Shown: in pieces, positions 1-8,505 of the stretch
Numbering within the stretch: the first letter of the stretch is position 1
How the letters are laid out: every line of letters begins with the position of its first letter
From: Coriobacteriia bacterium
GTDB lineage: Bacteria; Actinomycetota; Coriobacteriia; Coriobacteriales; Eggerthellaceae
NCBI GenBank assembly: GCA_030537355.1
Contig: JAUNNF010000008.1
Span: 1-64,000, forward strand
Direction of reading: 5' to 3'
DNA length: 64,000 bases
The notes under the pieces: generated by a model
Database searches by the model: none
Told to the model about the DNA's origin: nothing
The model's input: the letters and a program-made list of their open reading frames with translations, nothing else
Program-made: the position numbers and the translations under genes

Positions 1-8
1 ATTTTTCA

Positions 9-452
9 ATGAGAATCTTTTTAAAAATTGGCCATTTTTCGCTTGACATTTGCAAAATTATAGGTAGTGAAGCAAATCTATACAAATTTGTAGAGAGCAA
101 GAATGACAAATCTTTTATCGCTAATATCGAGAATAAAAATTACATTAACAATATTGACACGGCAAACAACTTAGCTAAAAAGTTAATTGATTCTTCTAGC
201 TGCTCTGTTGTCCAGACTTTTGGAATAAATTCTCGCGACGAAACTATATTTAAGTTTTTCAGTAATCGAATTTCTCCTAAACATATTGCAAAAATTACAG
301 GACTTGGCCTAGGTATAGTTTATCGTGCTATAAGAAAAATGAACAAATGCGGTTATAAAATAATCCATTTTAATTTTGACGACTATCCTAGAAGAGGGAA
401 GGTGCCTCATTTGAAGGGCACAAATCCGCGAGCGGGCATTTTATGCACTTAG
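9..452 (+). CDS. Hypothetical protein with C-terminal helix-turn-helix, possibly 5'-partial
   Basis: Not recognised as a known family. The 147-residue reading frame has a lysine- and isoleucine-rich first part without clear motifs. Around residues 88-112 it has a helix-turn-helix-like stretch (ISPKHIAKITGLGLGIVYRA), as in sigma-region-4, resolvase or winged-helix DNA-binding proteins. The frame is open upstream to the window edge, so the true start may lie outside. Its last 21 codons run antisense over the 3' end of nth (65 bases of tail-to-tail overlap), so those residues are dictated by nth and the ancestral protein may have ended earlier. It could be a decayed regulator. That it is a gene at all is moderately supported, by length and base composition only. 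Confidence 0.4.
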   Translation: MRIFLKIGHFSLDICKIIGSEANLYKFVESKNDKSFIANIENKNYINNIDTANNLAKKLIDSSSCSVVQTFGINSRDETIFKFFSNRISPKHIAKITGLGLGIVYRAIRKMNKCGYKIIHFNFDDYPRRGKVPHLKGTNPRAGILCT

Positions 453-1050
453 GATTGCGAGCAGTACAGGTATGTCTTCCAAACAAAACTAATTGATGAT
501 TGAGAGTTTTCCAGTTATCTTTATCAAAAACTTTAAGTAAGTCTGGCTCCGTTGCAGCTGGAGTTTTTGCATTTGAAAGTTTAAGTTTGTGAGAGATTCT
601 AAAAACATGAGTGTCAACAGCTATACCTTCAACCTGATCGAAAGCAACATTTAAAACAATATTGGCAGTTTTTCTACCAACGCCAGGTAGTTTTTGAAGT
701 TCTTCCATAGTTTGTGGCACTTCGCCATTAAAATCGTCACATATCATACGTGCACAATTTATTGCGTTTTTAGTTTTATTTTGATAAAAACCGATAGGAC
801 GAAGTATTTGCTCAACAATTACAGGGTCAGCATTTGCGAGATCTTGTGGTGTTGGAAACATATCCCAAAGAAGGGGAGTAACTTTATTTACCATTTTGTC
901 GGTTGTTTGTGCTGAAAGTGCTACAGCAATTACAAGCTTAAATGGGTCGTCCCAATGTAGTAATTCGGTATCTGCATCAGGCATTTCTCTGTTTAATCTT
1001 TTTGCTATTTCTTTTGCTCGAATTTTTTTGTTTTTTAATGATTCTGTCAT
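388..1050 (-). CDS. nth: Endonuclease III (DNA glycosylase/AP lyase)
   Basis: Base-excision repair enzyme that removes oxidised pyrimidines and cuts the abasic strand. The 220-residue length is normal. Seen: the helix-hairpin-helix LPGVGRKTANIVLNVAF with the catalytic lysine, the following VDTHVFRIS with the catalytic aspartate, and a C-terminal [4Fe-4S] cluster motif spaced C-x6-C-x2-C-x5-C near residues 194-210. The start has no clear Shine-Dalgarno sequence; an AT-rich -10-like stretch lies within about 6 bases of the ATG, so a leaderless mRNA is possible. It diverges from the pyruvate oxidoreductase gene and converges on the putative regulator to its left. Confidence 0.96.
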   Translation of the reverse strand: MTESLKNKKIRAKEIAKRLNREMPDADTELLHWDDPFKLVIAVALSAQTTDKMVNKVTPLLWDMFPTPQDLANADPVIVEQILRPIGFYQNKTKNAINCARMICDDFNGEVPQTMEELQKLPGVGRKTANIVLNVAFDQVEGIAVDTHVFRISHKLKLSNAKTPAATEPDLLKVFDKDNWKTLNHQLVLFGRHTCTARNPKCIKCPLADLCPSNEAPSLF

Positions 1051-1103
1051 ATCTTATATATTATTACAAAAATGGTGTAAAAAAGACAAAAATCATGAAA
1101 AAC

Positions 1104-1116
1104 GGGGGCAGCCCCT
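1104..1116 (+). repeat. GC-rich palindromic repeat, copy 1
   Basis: GGGGGCAGCCCCT: two 5-base arms around one central base, standing out in very AT-rich intergenic DNA upstream of the pyruvate oxidoreductase gene. Three further copies occur at 3344, 4746 and 5128. Copies 1, 3 and (inverted) 4 are identical over 13 bases. Confidence 0.75.
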
Positions 1117-1128
1117 AATGAAAAATGG

Positions 1129-1134
1129 TATTAT
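1129..1134 (+). promoter_or_regulatory. Possible extended -10 element for the PFOR gene
   Basis: TATTAT preceded by TGG gives an extended -10 layout (TGnTATTAT), about 48 bases before the chosen start. No good -35 hexamer is visible; the palindromic repeat at 1104-1116 occupies that position. Prediction from pattern only. Confidence 0.3.
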
Positions 1135-1181
1135 ACACAAGGTTAAACAACACGTACAAAACAACAGAAGGAGCGATTATT

Positions 1182-4100
1182 ATGTCACGTGAATTTCTTA
1201 CAATGGATGGGAACAACGCTGCAGCTCACGTAAGCTATGCTTTCACTGAAGTTGCAGGTATTTATCCTATTACACCATCCTCGCCAATGGCTGATTTTGT
1301 GGACCAATGGTCAGCACAAGGCAGAAAAAACATTTTTGGTTCAAAAGTAAACGTTGTTGAGATGCAATCAGAGGCAGGTGCAGCTGGTGCGGTACACGGA
1401 TCACTCGGTGCAGGTGCTTTCACAACAACCTACACAGCTTCACAAGGTTTGCTTCTCATGATTCCTAACATGTACAAAATCGCTGCTGAGCAACTTCCTT
1501 GCGTGTTCCACGTAAGTGCTCGTACAGTAAGCTCTCATGCTCTAAACATTTTCGGCGATCATGGCGATGTTTATGCGTGCCTACAAACTGGTTTTGCCAT
1601 GTTATGCGAGACAAATCCACAAGAAGTTATGGACCTTTCAGCAGTTGCACACCTATCCGCAATAGAAGGCAAAGTTCCATTCATTAACTTCTTTGACGGA
1701 TTCCGTACATCTCACGAAATCCAAAAAATTGCTGTTTGGGATTATGAAGATCTCAAAGACATGACAAACTGGGAGGCAGTTGAAGAATTCCGCAAAAATT
1801 GTCTAAATCCAAATAAGCCTAAAATGCGTGGTTCTCATGAAAATGGCGACATTTTCTTCCAACATCGCGAGGCTTGCAACGAGGTTTACAACAAGCTTCC
1901 TGATGTAGTAGAGAAGTACATGAACAAAGTTAATGAGAAGCTTGGCACAAATTACCAGCTCTTTAACTACTATGGTGCCAAAGATGCTGACCGTGTAATC
2001 ATTGCTATGGGATCAATCAATGATGTAGCTGAAGAAGTTATCGATTACTTAAATGCTCATGGCGAGAAAGTTGGTCTCGTAAAAGTCAGACTTTACAGAC
2101 CTTTCCGTGCTGACAAACTTCTCGCTGCCATCCCTGAAACCGCAACAAAAATTGCTGTTCTTGACCGTGTTAAAGAGCCAGGCGCTCTGGGCGAACCTCT
2201 CTACAGAGATGTAGTTACAGCATTTGCAAACGCAGGACGTAGTGCCACAATCATTGGTGGACGCTACGGCTTAGGTTCTAAAGACACTCCACCTGCAAGC
2301 GTTTTCGCTGTATACAATGAGCTCGCAAAAGACAATCCTAAACCTGAGTTCACAATTGGAATCGTTGATGATGTCACAAACTTATCACTCGAAGAAGATC
2401 GCAACTGTCCTAACACTGCAGCTGAGGGCACTATTGAATGCAAGTTCTGGGGTCTCGGCGGTGACGGTACAGTAGGCGCAAACAAGAACTCTATCAAGAT
2501 CATCGGCGATCACACAGACAAATACGTACAGGCATACTTCCAGTACGATTCGAAGAAAACTGGTGGTGTAACTGTTTCTCACCTTCGTTTTGGAGACAAT
2601 CCAATTAAGTCACCTTACTACATCAACAAGGCTGACTTTGTTGCTTGTCATAATCCATCATATATCACAAAACATTTCCCAATTGTTCGCGATGTAAAAC
2701 CAGGGGGCACGCTTCTCATTAACTGTCAGTGGGATTTTGCTGAATTGGAAAAACATCTAGATGCCGAGTCAAAGCAACTCATCGCCAAAAACAATATCAA
2801 CTTATACACAATTGATGCTATCGATTTAGCAGCAAAAGTTGGTATGGGAAAGCGCACAAACACAGTACTTCAATCAGCATTCTTTGCTCTTGCAGACATT
2901 TTACCTGCAGAGGAAGCTATTGAGTACATGAAAGAAAAAGCAACTATTTCATACGCTAAAAAAGGCGAGGAGATTGTTGCTGCTAACCATAAAGCAATTG
3001 ATGCTGGTGCTACAGCATTTAAGAAAGTGGATGTTCCAGATACATGGGCAAATGCTACGGATAAGGCCGAAAAATCAAACATCTCAGGCAAACCTGAAGT
3101 TGTTGAACAAGTTGAAGAGATCATGTTCCCAGTTGGACGTATGGATGGTGACAGTTTACCTGTTTCCAAATTCACAAAATACGCAACTGGTCAGTTCGAA
3201 CATGGCGCTGCTGCTTACGAAAAACGAGGTGTTGCAGTTATGGTTCCTGAATGGGATAGCGAGAAATGTATTCAGTGTAACAGCTGTTCATACGTTTGTC
3301 CTCATGCAACAATTCGTCCATTTGCACTAGACGACAAAGAAGCGGGGGCTGCCCCCAAATTTTCAAAATTGGTTCCATTCAAAGCTGGAGCTGGTAAAGA
3401 CAAATACCAATTCACAGTTGCTGTCAGCCCACTTGATTGTATGGGTTGTGGGGTTTGCGTTGGTGCTTGCCCAGACAAAGTTCAAGCTTTGAAGATGGTT
3501 CCAATGGAAACACAATTAGACCAGCAAGAAGTATTCGACTATTGTGTCGCAAACGTAACGGAAAAAGAAGAAGTTACAAGCGATGCCAACGTTAAATCTT
3601 CTCAGTTCAAACGTCCACTTCTCGAGTTCAGTGGCTCTTGCGCAGGATGTGCCGAGACTTCATATGCTCGTTTGATCACTCAATTATTTGGCGATCAAAT
3701 GTATATCTCAAACGCAACAGGCTGCTCTTCAATCTGGGGTGGACCTGCAGCAACCTCGCCATTTACAACAAATGCAAAAGGCCATGGACCTGCATGGTGT
3801 AACTCATTATTTGAGGACAACGCTGAACATGGATACGGTATGTATCTAGGTCAAAAAGCTATTCGCGACCAATTAATTGAGAAAGTCGGTAAAGTTGTTG
3901 GCTGTGATAAAGCAAACGATGCTGCAAAGGCCGCTGCTCAAAATTATCTCGACACAGTTGACGATCGTACTGCAAATGCCGAGGCAACAGAGGTATTAAT
4001 CAAGGAAATAGCAAGCGTTGATTGCGATTGTGCTCGCGAAATTCTCGCAAAATCAGACTTCCTCGCCAAGAAATCAGTTTGGATCTTTGGTGGTGATGGC

Positions 4101-4718
4101 TGGGCATATGATATCGGATATGGCGGTCTTGACCACGTAATTGCTAGTGGCGACGACGTAAACATCATGGTATTTGATACCGAGGTTTACTCAAACACTG
4201 GAGGTCAGGCATCTAAAGCTTCTAATATTGGTCAGGTTGCTCAATTTGCTGCTGCTGGTAAAAACGTAGCTCCAAAGAGTTTGGCTCAAATGGCTATGAC
4301 TTATGGCTATGTATATGTTGCCCAAGTTGCAATGGGTGCTAACCAAGCTCAGACTTTGAAAGCAATCAAAGAGGCCGAGGCTTATCCAGGTCCATCTTTG
4401 ATTGTTGCTTATTCTCCATGTGAGATGCACGCTATTAAAGGCGGTATGGTAAATTGTCACGCTGAAATGAAAAAAGCTGTCGACTGCGGTTATTGGAATT
4501 TATTCCGCTTTAATCCAGCTGCAGAAGGTGAGAAGCTAGCAATCGATTCTAAGGACCCACAAGATGGCTACCGTGACTTCCTTATGGGCGAGGCAAGGTA
4601 TAACAGACTTACTCGCGAGTTCCCAGAACGCGCTGAAAAGCTATTCGAAAAGAACGAAGAAGCTGCAAAAGACAGATGGGACTTACTGCAAAGATTAAAG
4701 GATGTTTACAAAAACTAA
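1182..4718 (+). CDS. nifJ: Pyruvate:ferredoxin (flavodoxin) oxidoreductase, single-chain
   Basis: Oxidatively decarboxylates pyruvate to acetyl-CoA and CO2 and reduces ferredoxin; the central enzyme of anaerobic pyruvate metabolism. From ATG 1182 the protein is 1178 residues, the usual size of the fused homodimeric enzyme. This ATG follows the Shine-Dalgarno AGAAGGAG; an in-frame GTG at 1125 lies in the untranslated repeat region and is unlikely. Seen: the N-terminal YPITPSSPMADFVDQW thiamine-domain motif, a two-cluster ferredoxin domain near residues 695-770 (CIQCNSCSYVC and CMGCGVCVGAC), the GSCAGCAE cysteines near 820, and the GDGWAYDIGYGG diphosphate-binding motif near 972 followed by VYSNTGGQ. 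A GC-rich palindrome lies inside the ferredoxin domain (3344-3356). It stands directly before the ech genes, which can use its reduced ferredoxin. Confidence 0.98.
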   Translation: MSREFLTMDGNNAAAHVSYAFTEVAGIYPITPSSPMADFVDQWSAQGRKNIFGSKVNVVEMQSEAGAAGAVHGSLGAGAFTTTYTASQGLLLMIPNMYKIAAEQLPCVFHVSARTVSSHALNIFGDHGDVYACLQTGFAMLCETNPQEVMDLSAVAHLSAIEGKVPFINFFDGFRTSHEIQKIAVWDYEDLKDMTNWEAVEEFRKNCLNPNKPKMRGSHENGDIFFQHREACNEVYNKLPDVVEKYMNKVNEKLGTNYQLFNYYGAKDADRVIIAMGSINDVAEEVIDYLNAHGEKVGLVKVRLYRPFRADKLLAAIPETATKIAVLDRVKEPGALGEPLYRDVVTAFANAGRSATIIGGRYGLGSKDTPPASVFAVYNELAKDNPKPEFTIGIVDDVTNLSLEEDRNCPNTAAEGTIECKFWGLGGDGTVGANKNSIKIIGDHTDKYVQAYFQYDSKKTGGVTVSHLRFGDNPIKSPYYINKADFVACHNPSYITKHFPIVRDVKPGGTLLINCQWDFAELEKHLDAESKQLIAKNNINLYTIDAIDLAAKVGMGKRTNTVLQSAFFALADILPAEEAIEYMKEKATISYAKKGEEIVAANHKAIDAGATAFKKVDVPDTWANATDKAEKSNISGKPEVVEQVEEIMFPVGRMDGDSLPVSKFTKYATGQFEHGAAAYEKRGVAVMVPEWDSEKCIQCNSCSYVCPHATIRPFALDDKEAGAAPKFSKLVPFKAGAGKDKYQFTVAVSPLDCMGCGVCVGACPDKVQALKMVPMETQLDQQEVFDYCVANVTEKEEVTSDANVKSSQFKRPLLEFSGSCAGCAETSYARLITQLFGDQMYISNATGCSSIWGGPAATSPFTTNAKGHGPAWCNSLFEDNAEHGYGMYLGQKAIRDQLIEKVGKVVGCDKANDAAKAAAQNYLDTVDDRTANAEATEVLIKEIASVDCDCAREILAKSDFLAKKSVWIFGGDGWAYDIGYGGLDHVIASGDDVNIMVFDTEVYSNTGGQASKASNIGQVAQFAAAGKNVAPKSLAQMAMTYGYVYVAQVAMGANQAQTLKAIKEAEAYPGPSLIVAYSPCEMHAIKGGMVNCHAEMKKAVDCGYWNLFRFNPAAEGEKLAIDSKDPQDGYRDFLMGEARYNRLTREFPERAEKLFEKNEEAAKDRWDLLQRLKDVYKN
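3344..3356. repeat. GC-rich palindromic repeat, copy 2 (inside the PFOR gene)
   Basis: GGGGGCTGCCCCC is a 13-base palindrome with a single central base, followed by AAAT as in copy 4. It lies in frame in the loop between the two ferredoxin-cluster motifs and encodes part of Ala-Gly-Ala-Ala-Pro-Lys. This loop is variable in the enzyme family, so an insertion would be tolerated. Confidence 0.75.
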
Positions 4719-4745
4719 CAACAAAAATTAAAAATCATAACAAAT

Positions 4746-4758
4746 GGGGGCAGCCCCT
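4746..4758 (+). repeat. GC-rich palindromic repeat, copy 3
   Basis: GGGGGCAGCCCCT in the 53-base gap between the pyruvate oxidoreductase gene and echA, identical to copy 1. The stem could form in mRNA a few bases ahead of the echA ribosome-binding site. There is no T-run after it, so it does not look like an intrinsic terminator. Confidence 0.75.
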
Positions 4759-4771
4759 GAAAGGAAGATAA

Positions 4772-6754
4772 GTGGAAGAATTAATAAAAGATTTGTTGTT
4801 TGGCCTAATAGGAACTCCGATTATCGCAGCTGTGGTAATGTTATTTATCCGCGAAGGCAAGATAAGAAATATTCTTACCTACGCCTTCGCTGCCATCATT
4901 GCCATAGGCTCAATAATCCTTGTAGCCACAAACATTGGTGCCACGTACAAAGAAATTGCAGTTCCTGATATCACTCTTGAAATTACACACTTTTTAGGCA
5001 TTGCTTTAAGTGTTGTAATTGCTGGCGTTATTATAGGATTTGGAATCAAGTACAAAAACAAATTTGCAATTATTTTAGCTGTAATTCAACTATTAGCTTC
5101 CCTCTATGTAGAAATTTTTATAGAGGGAGGGGCTGCCCCCAAATCAACATCATGCTTATATATCGATTCTCTAACCGTACTCATGGTGTTCATCATCGGA
5201 GTTATCGGTACAGGCATCATTGTATATGCACTAGGATATATGACAGATCACAATAAACACCTCGCGCCAGAGGAGACAGACCGTTCAAACAATTTTTTTG
5301 CTCTCATGTTTCTATTCCTCTCAGCAATGTTCATCATCGTATTTTCGAATAACATGATATGGATGTTTGCTGGCTGGGAAGTAACAACTTTATGTTCATT
5401 CTTACTTATCGGCTATACAAAAACTGACGAGGCAATAAAAAACTCCTTCAGGCAAATTAATATGAACTTGCTAGGAGGAATTGCATTTGCTGCTGCAATG
5501 TTTCTATCAGCAACACAACTCCAAACTCTAGAATTTAATACATTTGTTACAACTGGTCTCACAAGCCAAGCTCTTATATCTCTGCCAGCTTGTTTATTTG
5601 CATTTGCGGCTATTACAAAAGCAGCTCAAATGCCATTTCAATCTTGGCTGCTTGGAGCTATGGTTGCACCAACTCCAACAAGTGCACTGCTTCATTCTTC
5701 CACAATGGTTAAAGCAGGTGTATTTTTGCTCATCAAACTTTCACCAATTTTCTTTACCTGCATAGCTCCACAATTAATGGTTATGCTTGTCGGTGGTGTA
5801 TCTTTCTTGCTTTGTTCGTTTATGGCGATATCGCAAACAAACGCCAAACGAGTGCTCGCATATTCAACAATTGCCAACTTAGGCCTCATTACAGCATGCG
5901 CTGGAGTCGGATCTCCAGAGGCTATTTGGGCAGCAATGTTTTTAATGCTATTCCATGCATGCGCTAAATCACTATTGTTCTTATGTGTTGGTACAGCAGA
6001 GCATCACATTGGAAGCCGCGATATCGAGGATATGGACGGCCTATTCAGACGTATGCCAATTCTCGCTAGATTTATGATGGTTGGTATGATGGCAATGTTT
6101 ATAGCTCCTTTTGGAATGTTGATTTCTAAATGGGCTGCTCTTGTATCGTTTATCGACTCTGGTCAAATAGTCCTTATTTTAATCCTCGCATTTGGTAGTG
6201 CGGCAACTTTTATGTTTTGGGCAAAATGGCTCGGCAAACTCGCTGGCATTGTTGCTCATGAAAAGAACATTGAGAAAACCGTACATACGAGCGAGTGGAT
6301 AGGGCAAATGGTGATGGTCGTATTAGTAATACTTGGGATTTTAGCAATGCCTGTTATTTCTGAGGCAATAATTATGCCTTATATTTTGGATGTTTTCTCG
6401 GCCTTTGGTCAATACGGTATCTATTATGTTGTCTCGCTTCAATATGTGGGTATGTCAAATTTGTTTATTAGTTTGATTTCCGCTTCAGTTATGGTACTTG
6501 TTTTGTTCATTGGGAGCGGAAAGGCGAACAAAAAGAATCAAGCGGACATCTACTTAGCCGGGGCTGGAATAAACAGTGAAAAGCGTCAGTATCTAGGATC
6601 TTTGCAAACAAAAACAGAAGCGACGTCAAGAAATATGTATTTAGACAAATACTTTGGCGAGAAACGTATCACGCCAATCGGCAATACTGTAAATATAATA
6701 ATTATGATAGCCTCTGCTTTATTTGCGGTATTAAGCTGTATGGGAATGATGTAG
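4772..6754 (+). CDS. echA: Ech hydrogenase subunit EchA (NuoL/antiporter-like)
   Basis: Large polytopic membrane subunit of the energy-converting hydrogenase, related to NuoL and Mrp antiporters, and the likely ion-translocating part. It has 660 residues with roughly 16 hydrophobic segments. Seen: GWEVTTLCSFLLIGY near residue 203, carrying the conserved membrane glutamate; TKAAQMPFQSWLLGAM near 283 with the conserved lysine; and PTPTSALLHSSTMVKAG just after, all hallmarks of the proton-conducting family. The start is GTG at 4772 behind AAGGAAGA. Copy 4 of the GC-rich palindrome lies in frame near residues 119-124. It opens the six-gene ech run; PFOR lies 53 bases upstream on the same strand. 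Confidence 0.93.
   Translation: MEELIKDLLFGLIGTPIIAAVVMLFIREGKIRNILTYAFAAIIAIGSIILVATNIGATYKEIAVPDITLEITHFLGIALSVVIAGVIIGFGIKYKNKFAIILAVIQLLASLYVEIFIEGGAAPKSTSCLYIDSLTVLMVFIIGVIGTGIIVYALGYMTDHNKHLAPEETDRSNNFFALMFLFLSAMFIIVFSNNMIWMFAGWEVTTLCSFLLIGYTKTDEAIKNSFRQINMNLLGGIAFAAAMFLSATQLQTLEFNTFVTTGLTSQALISLPACLFAFAAITKAAQMPFQSWLLGAMVAPTPTSALLHSSTMVKAGVFLLIKLSPIFFTCIAPQLMVMLVGGVSFLLCSFMAISQTNAKRVLAYSTIANLGLITACAGVGSPEAIWAAMFLMLFHACAKSLLFLCVGTAEHHIGSRDIEDMDGLFRRMPILARFMMVGMMAMFIAPFGMLISKWAALVSFIDSGQIVLILILAFGSAATFMFWAKWLGKLAGIVAHEKNIEKTVHTSEWIGQMVMVVLVILGILAMPVISEAIIMPYILDVFSAFGQYGIYYVVSLQYVGMSNLFISLISASVMVLVLFIGSGKANKKNQADIYLAGAGINSEKRQYLGSLQTKTEATSRNMYLDKYFGEKRITPIGNTVNIIIMIASALFAVLSCMGMM
5128..5140 (-). 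repeat. GC-rich palindromic repeat, copy 4 (inside echA)
   Basis: AGGGGCTGCCCCC, the exact reverse complement of copies 1 and 3, in frame within echA. It encodes Gly-Ala-Ala-Pro-Lys in the same reading phase as copy 2. It sits in a short hydrophilic stretch between two membrane segments. Confidence 0.75.
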
Positions 6755-6766
6755 GAGGTGTATGGT

Positions 6767-7675
6767 ATGGAGAATTTAATTTCAGAGAGCTTAACTGCTG
6801 ACCTACTCATTGTTGTATGGACTATAGTTGCATCCGTAATATTTGCCATTATCGCACCTATTGTTGGATGTTTATTTGCAGGTATCGATAGAAAAATTTC
6901 GGCCCGTATGCAAGGACGAGTTGGGCCCCCAATCCTGCAGCCTTACTACGATTTTAGAAAACTAATGTCTAAAGAAAAATCAGCCACAAACGGCTCAGAA
7001 GGCACATATTTGACTTTTGCTCTAATATTCGTATTTATTGCCGGAGGTGTTTTTATACAAGGTGGAAACATACTATTATCAATATTTATAGTAACGCTTG
7101 CTAGCCTTCTTTTTATTATGGCTGCATACTCTTCACGTTCTCCATATGCAGAAGTTGGAGCATCGCGTGAAATTTTGCAAGTTATGGCCTATGAGCCAAT
7201 TATTATGTTGTTTGGTGTTGGTGTTTATTTTGTTGGACAAAGCTTTAATGTTGGTGATCTTTTCATGCTTCCACAGCCGATAATTATTTTCTTAATACCT
7301 GTATTTGTATGCTTTGTTATAGCATTAATTGTTAAATTCAGAAAATCTCCATTTGACATTTCTATGTCACATCATGCACATCAAGAAATTGTACGTGGTA
7401 TGACAACTGAGATGAGCGGTCCAAATTTGGCCAAAGTAGAAATTATGCATTGGTCAGAAAACTTTTTGTTTATTGGCTGGATTCTTGTTTTCTTCATATC
7501 TGCCAATCCTGTCTCAATTATTATTGGAATTATTGTTGCAATTCTAGTATACCTATTGATGATATGGATTGACAATAACTTCGCACGTGTTAAATGGCAA
7601 TCATGCGTTAAATGGTTATGGATATTAGGTCTAGTTGTTTGCGGTGCAAACTTCATAGTACTTATGGTGCTTTAG
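6767..7675 (+). CDS. echB: Ech hydrogenase subunit EchB (NuoH-like)
   Basis: Membrane subunit linking the hydrophilic hydrogenase module to the ion-pumping part, homologous to NuoH of complex I. About 302 residues with eight or so hydrophobic helices. Seen: GRVGPPILQPYYDFRKLMSK near residues 50-70, the signature loop of the family, and the EIMHWSEN-type stretch near 225. ATG 6767 is preferred over an in-frame GTG at 6758 because the Shine-Dalgarno AGGAGG (6753-6758) overlaps that GTG and is well spaced from the ATG. It follows the echA stop by 12 bases and is followed by echC after 12. Confidence 0.94.
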   Translation: MENLISESLTADLLIVVWTIVASVIFAIIAPIVGCLFAGIDRKISARMQGRVGPPILQPYYDFRKLMSKEKSATNGSEGTYLTFALIFVFIAGGVFIQGGNILLSIFIVTLASLLFIMAAYSSRSPYAEVGASREILQVMAYEPIIMLFGVGVYFVGQSFNVGDLFMLPQPIIIFLIPVFVCFVIALIVKFRKSPFDISMSHHAHQEIVRGMTTEMSGPNLAKVEIMHWSENFLFIGWILVFFISANPVSIIIGIIVAILVYLLMIWIDNNFARVKWQSCVKWLWILGLVVCGANFIVLMVL

Positions 7676-7687
7676 GGAAGGTAGATT

Positions 7688-8125
7688 ATGGAATATATAA
7701 AAAAATCTCCATGGGTTATTCATTATGACGGTTCTAGTTGTAATGGTTGCGACATTGAAGTGTTGGCCGCTCTAACCCCAGGTTTTGACGCAGAACGCTT
7801 TGGTGTCATAAATACAGGTAACCCTAAGCACGCAGACATATTCTTGGTAACAGGTAGCGTTAACGAACAAAATGCTCCAGTTATAAAGCAAATTTACGAT
7901 CAAATGTTAGAACCTAAAGTTGTTGCTGCTTGTGGTATATGCGCATGCAGTGGAGGCATATTTAGCGAGTGCTATAACGTCAACGGCGGGGTAGACTCAA
8001 TAATTCCTGTTGATGTGTATGTGCCTGGATGCGCGGTTCGTCCAGAATCTATTATTGATGCTGTTGTAAAAGCCACTGAGGTACTCGAGAAAAAACAAAA
8101 GGAGCTAAAATGTTCAAAACAATAA
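7688..8125 (+). CDS. echC: Ech hydrogenase small subunit EchC (NuoB-like)
   Basis: Small electron-transfer subunit carrying the proximal [4Fe-4S] cluster that passes electrons to the NiFe site. The 145-residue length fits the family. Seen: the cluster cysteines in SSCNGCDIE near residues 17-24, in ACGICACSGG near 79-88 and in VPGCAVRPE near 116. Its 3' end overlaps echD by 16 bases, which suggests coupled translation. Confidence 0.96.
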   Translation: MEYIKKSPWVIHYDGSSCNGCDIEVLAALTPGFDAERFGVINTGNPKHADIFLVTGSVNEQNAPVIKQIYDQMLEPKVVAACGICACSGGIFSECYNVNGGVDSIIPVDVYVPGCAVRPESIIDAVVKATEVLEKKQKELKCSKQ

Positions 8126-8505
8126 CTCTATCTAAATTACATGACGAAGTAGATAAGCGTCACGAGTCAGGTTGGCGTTTTGTTCAGCTTCTTGGTGTTA
8201 ATGGCAAACGAGGAGTTGATCTCGTATATTCTTTTATGAAAGATGGCAAGCTTGAGAACCTAAAGGTTAAATCTGTAACATCAAAACAAACTGTGCCATC
8301 TATTACAGATAAATACCTCGCTGCTTTTGTTTTCGAAAATGAAACTCACGACTTGTTCGGTGTCAATATAAAAGACATTGCAATTGACTTTAAAGGAAAA
8401 TTTTACAACGTAGCTCAAGATGAGCCAATGACTATAATTTCTCCTGAAGTCAAGGCTCGTGAAGAGCGATTAAAGAAGGTTAAGGAGGCGAAGAAAAATG
8501 GCTAA
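8110..8505 (+). CDS. echD: Ech hydrogenase subunit EchD (NuoC-like)
   Basis: Hydrophilic 131-residue subunit corresponding to the NuoC / 30-kDa subunit of complex I; it probably helps dock the large and small subunits. The family motif is weak, but the central ENETHDLFGVNIKD stretch near residues 77-90 matches the conserved E-x-x-x-x-DLFG pattern of NuoC-like proteins. Its start lies inside echC and its end overlaps echE by 8 bases, consistent with one operon. It binds no cofactor that can be recognised. Confidence 0.88.
   Translation: MFKTITLSKLHDEVDKRHESGWRFVQLLGVNGKRGVDLVYSFMKDGKLENLKVKSVTSKQTVPSITDKYLAAFVFENETHDLFGVNIKDIAIDFKGKFYNVAQDEPMTIISPEVKAREERLKKVKEAKKNG

Noticed and set aside
1125-1181. 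Longer PFOR start at 1125
   Set aside because: The extra 19 residues have no family match and lie before the good Shine-Dalgarno sequence; ATG 1182 gives the normal N-terminus.
4746-4758. Intrinsic terminator between PFOR and echA
   Set aside because: The GC-rich stem has only five pairs, a one-base centre and no following T-run.
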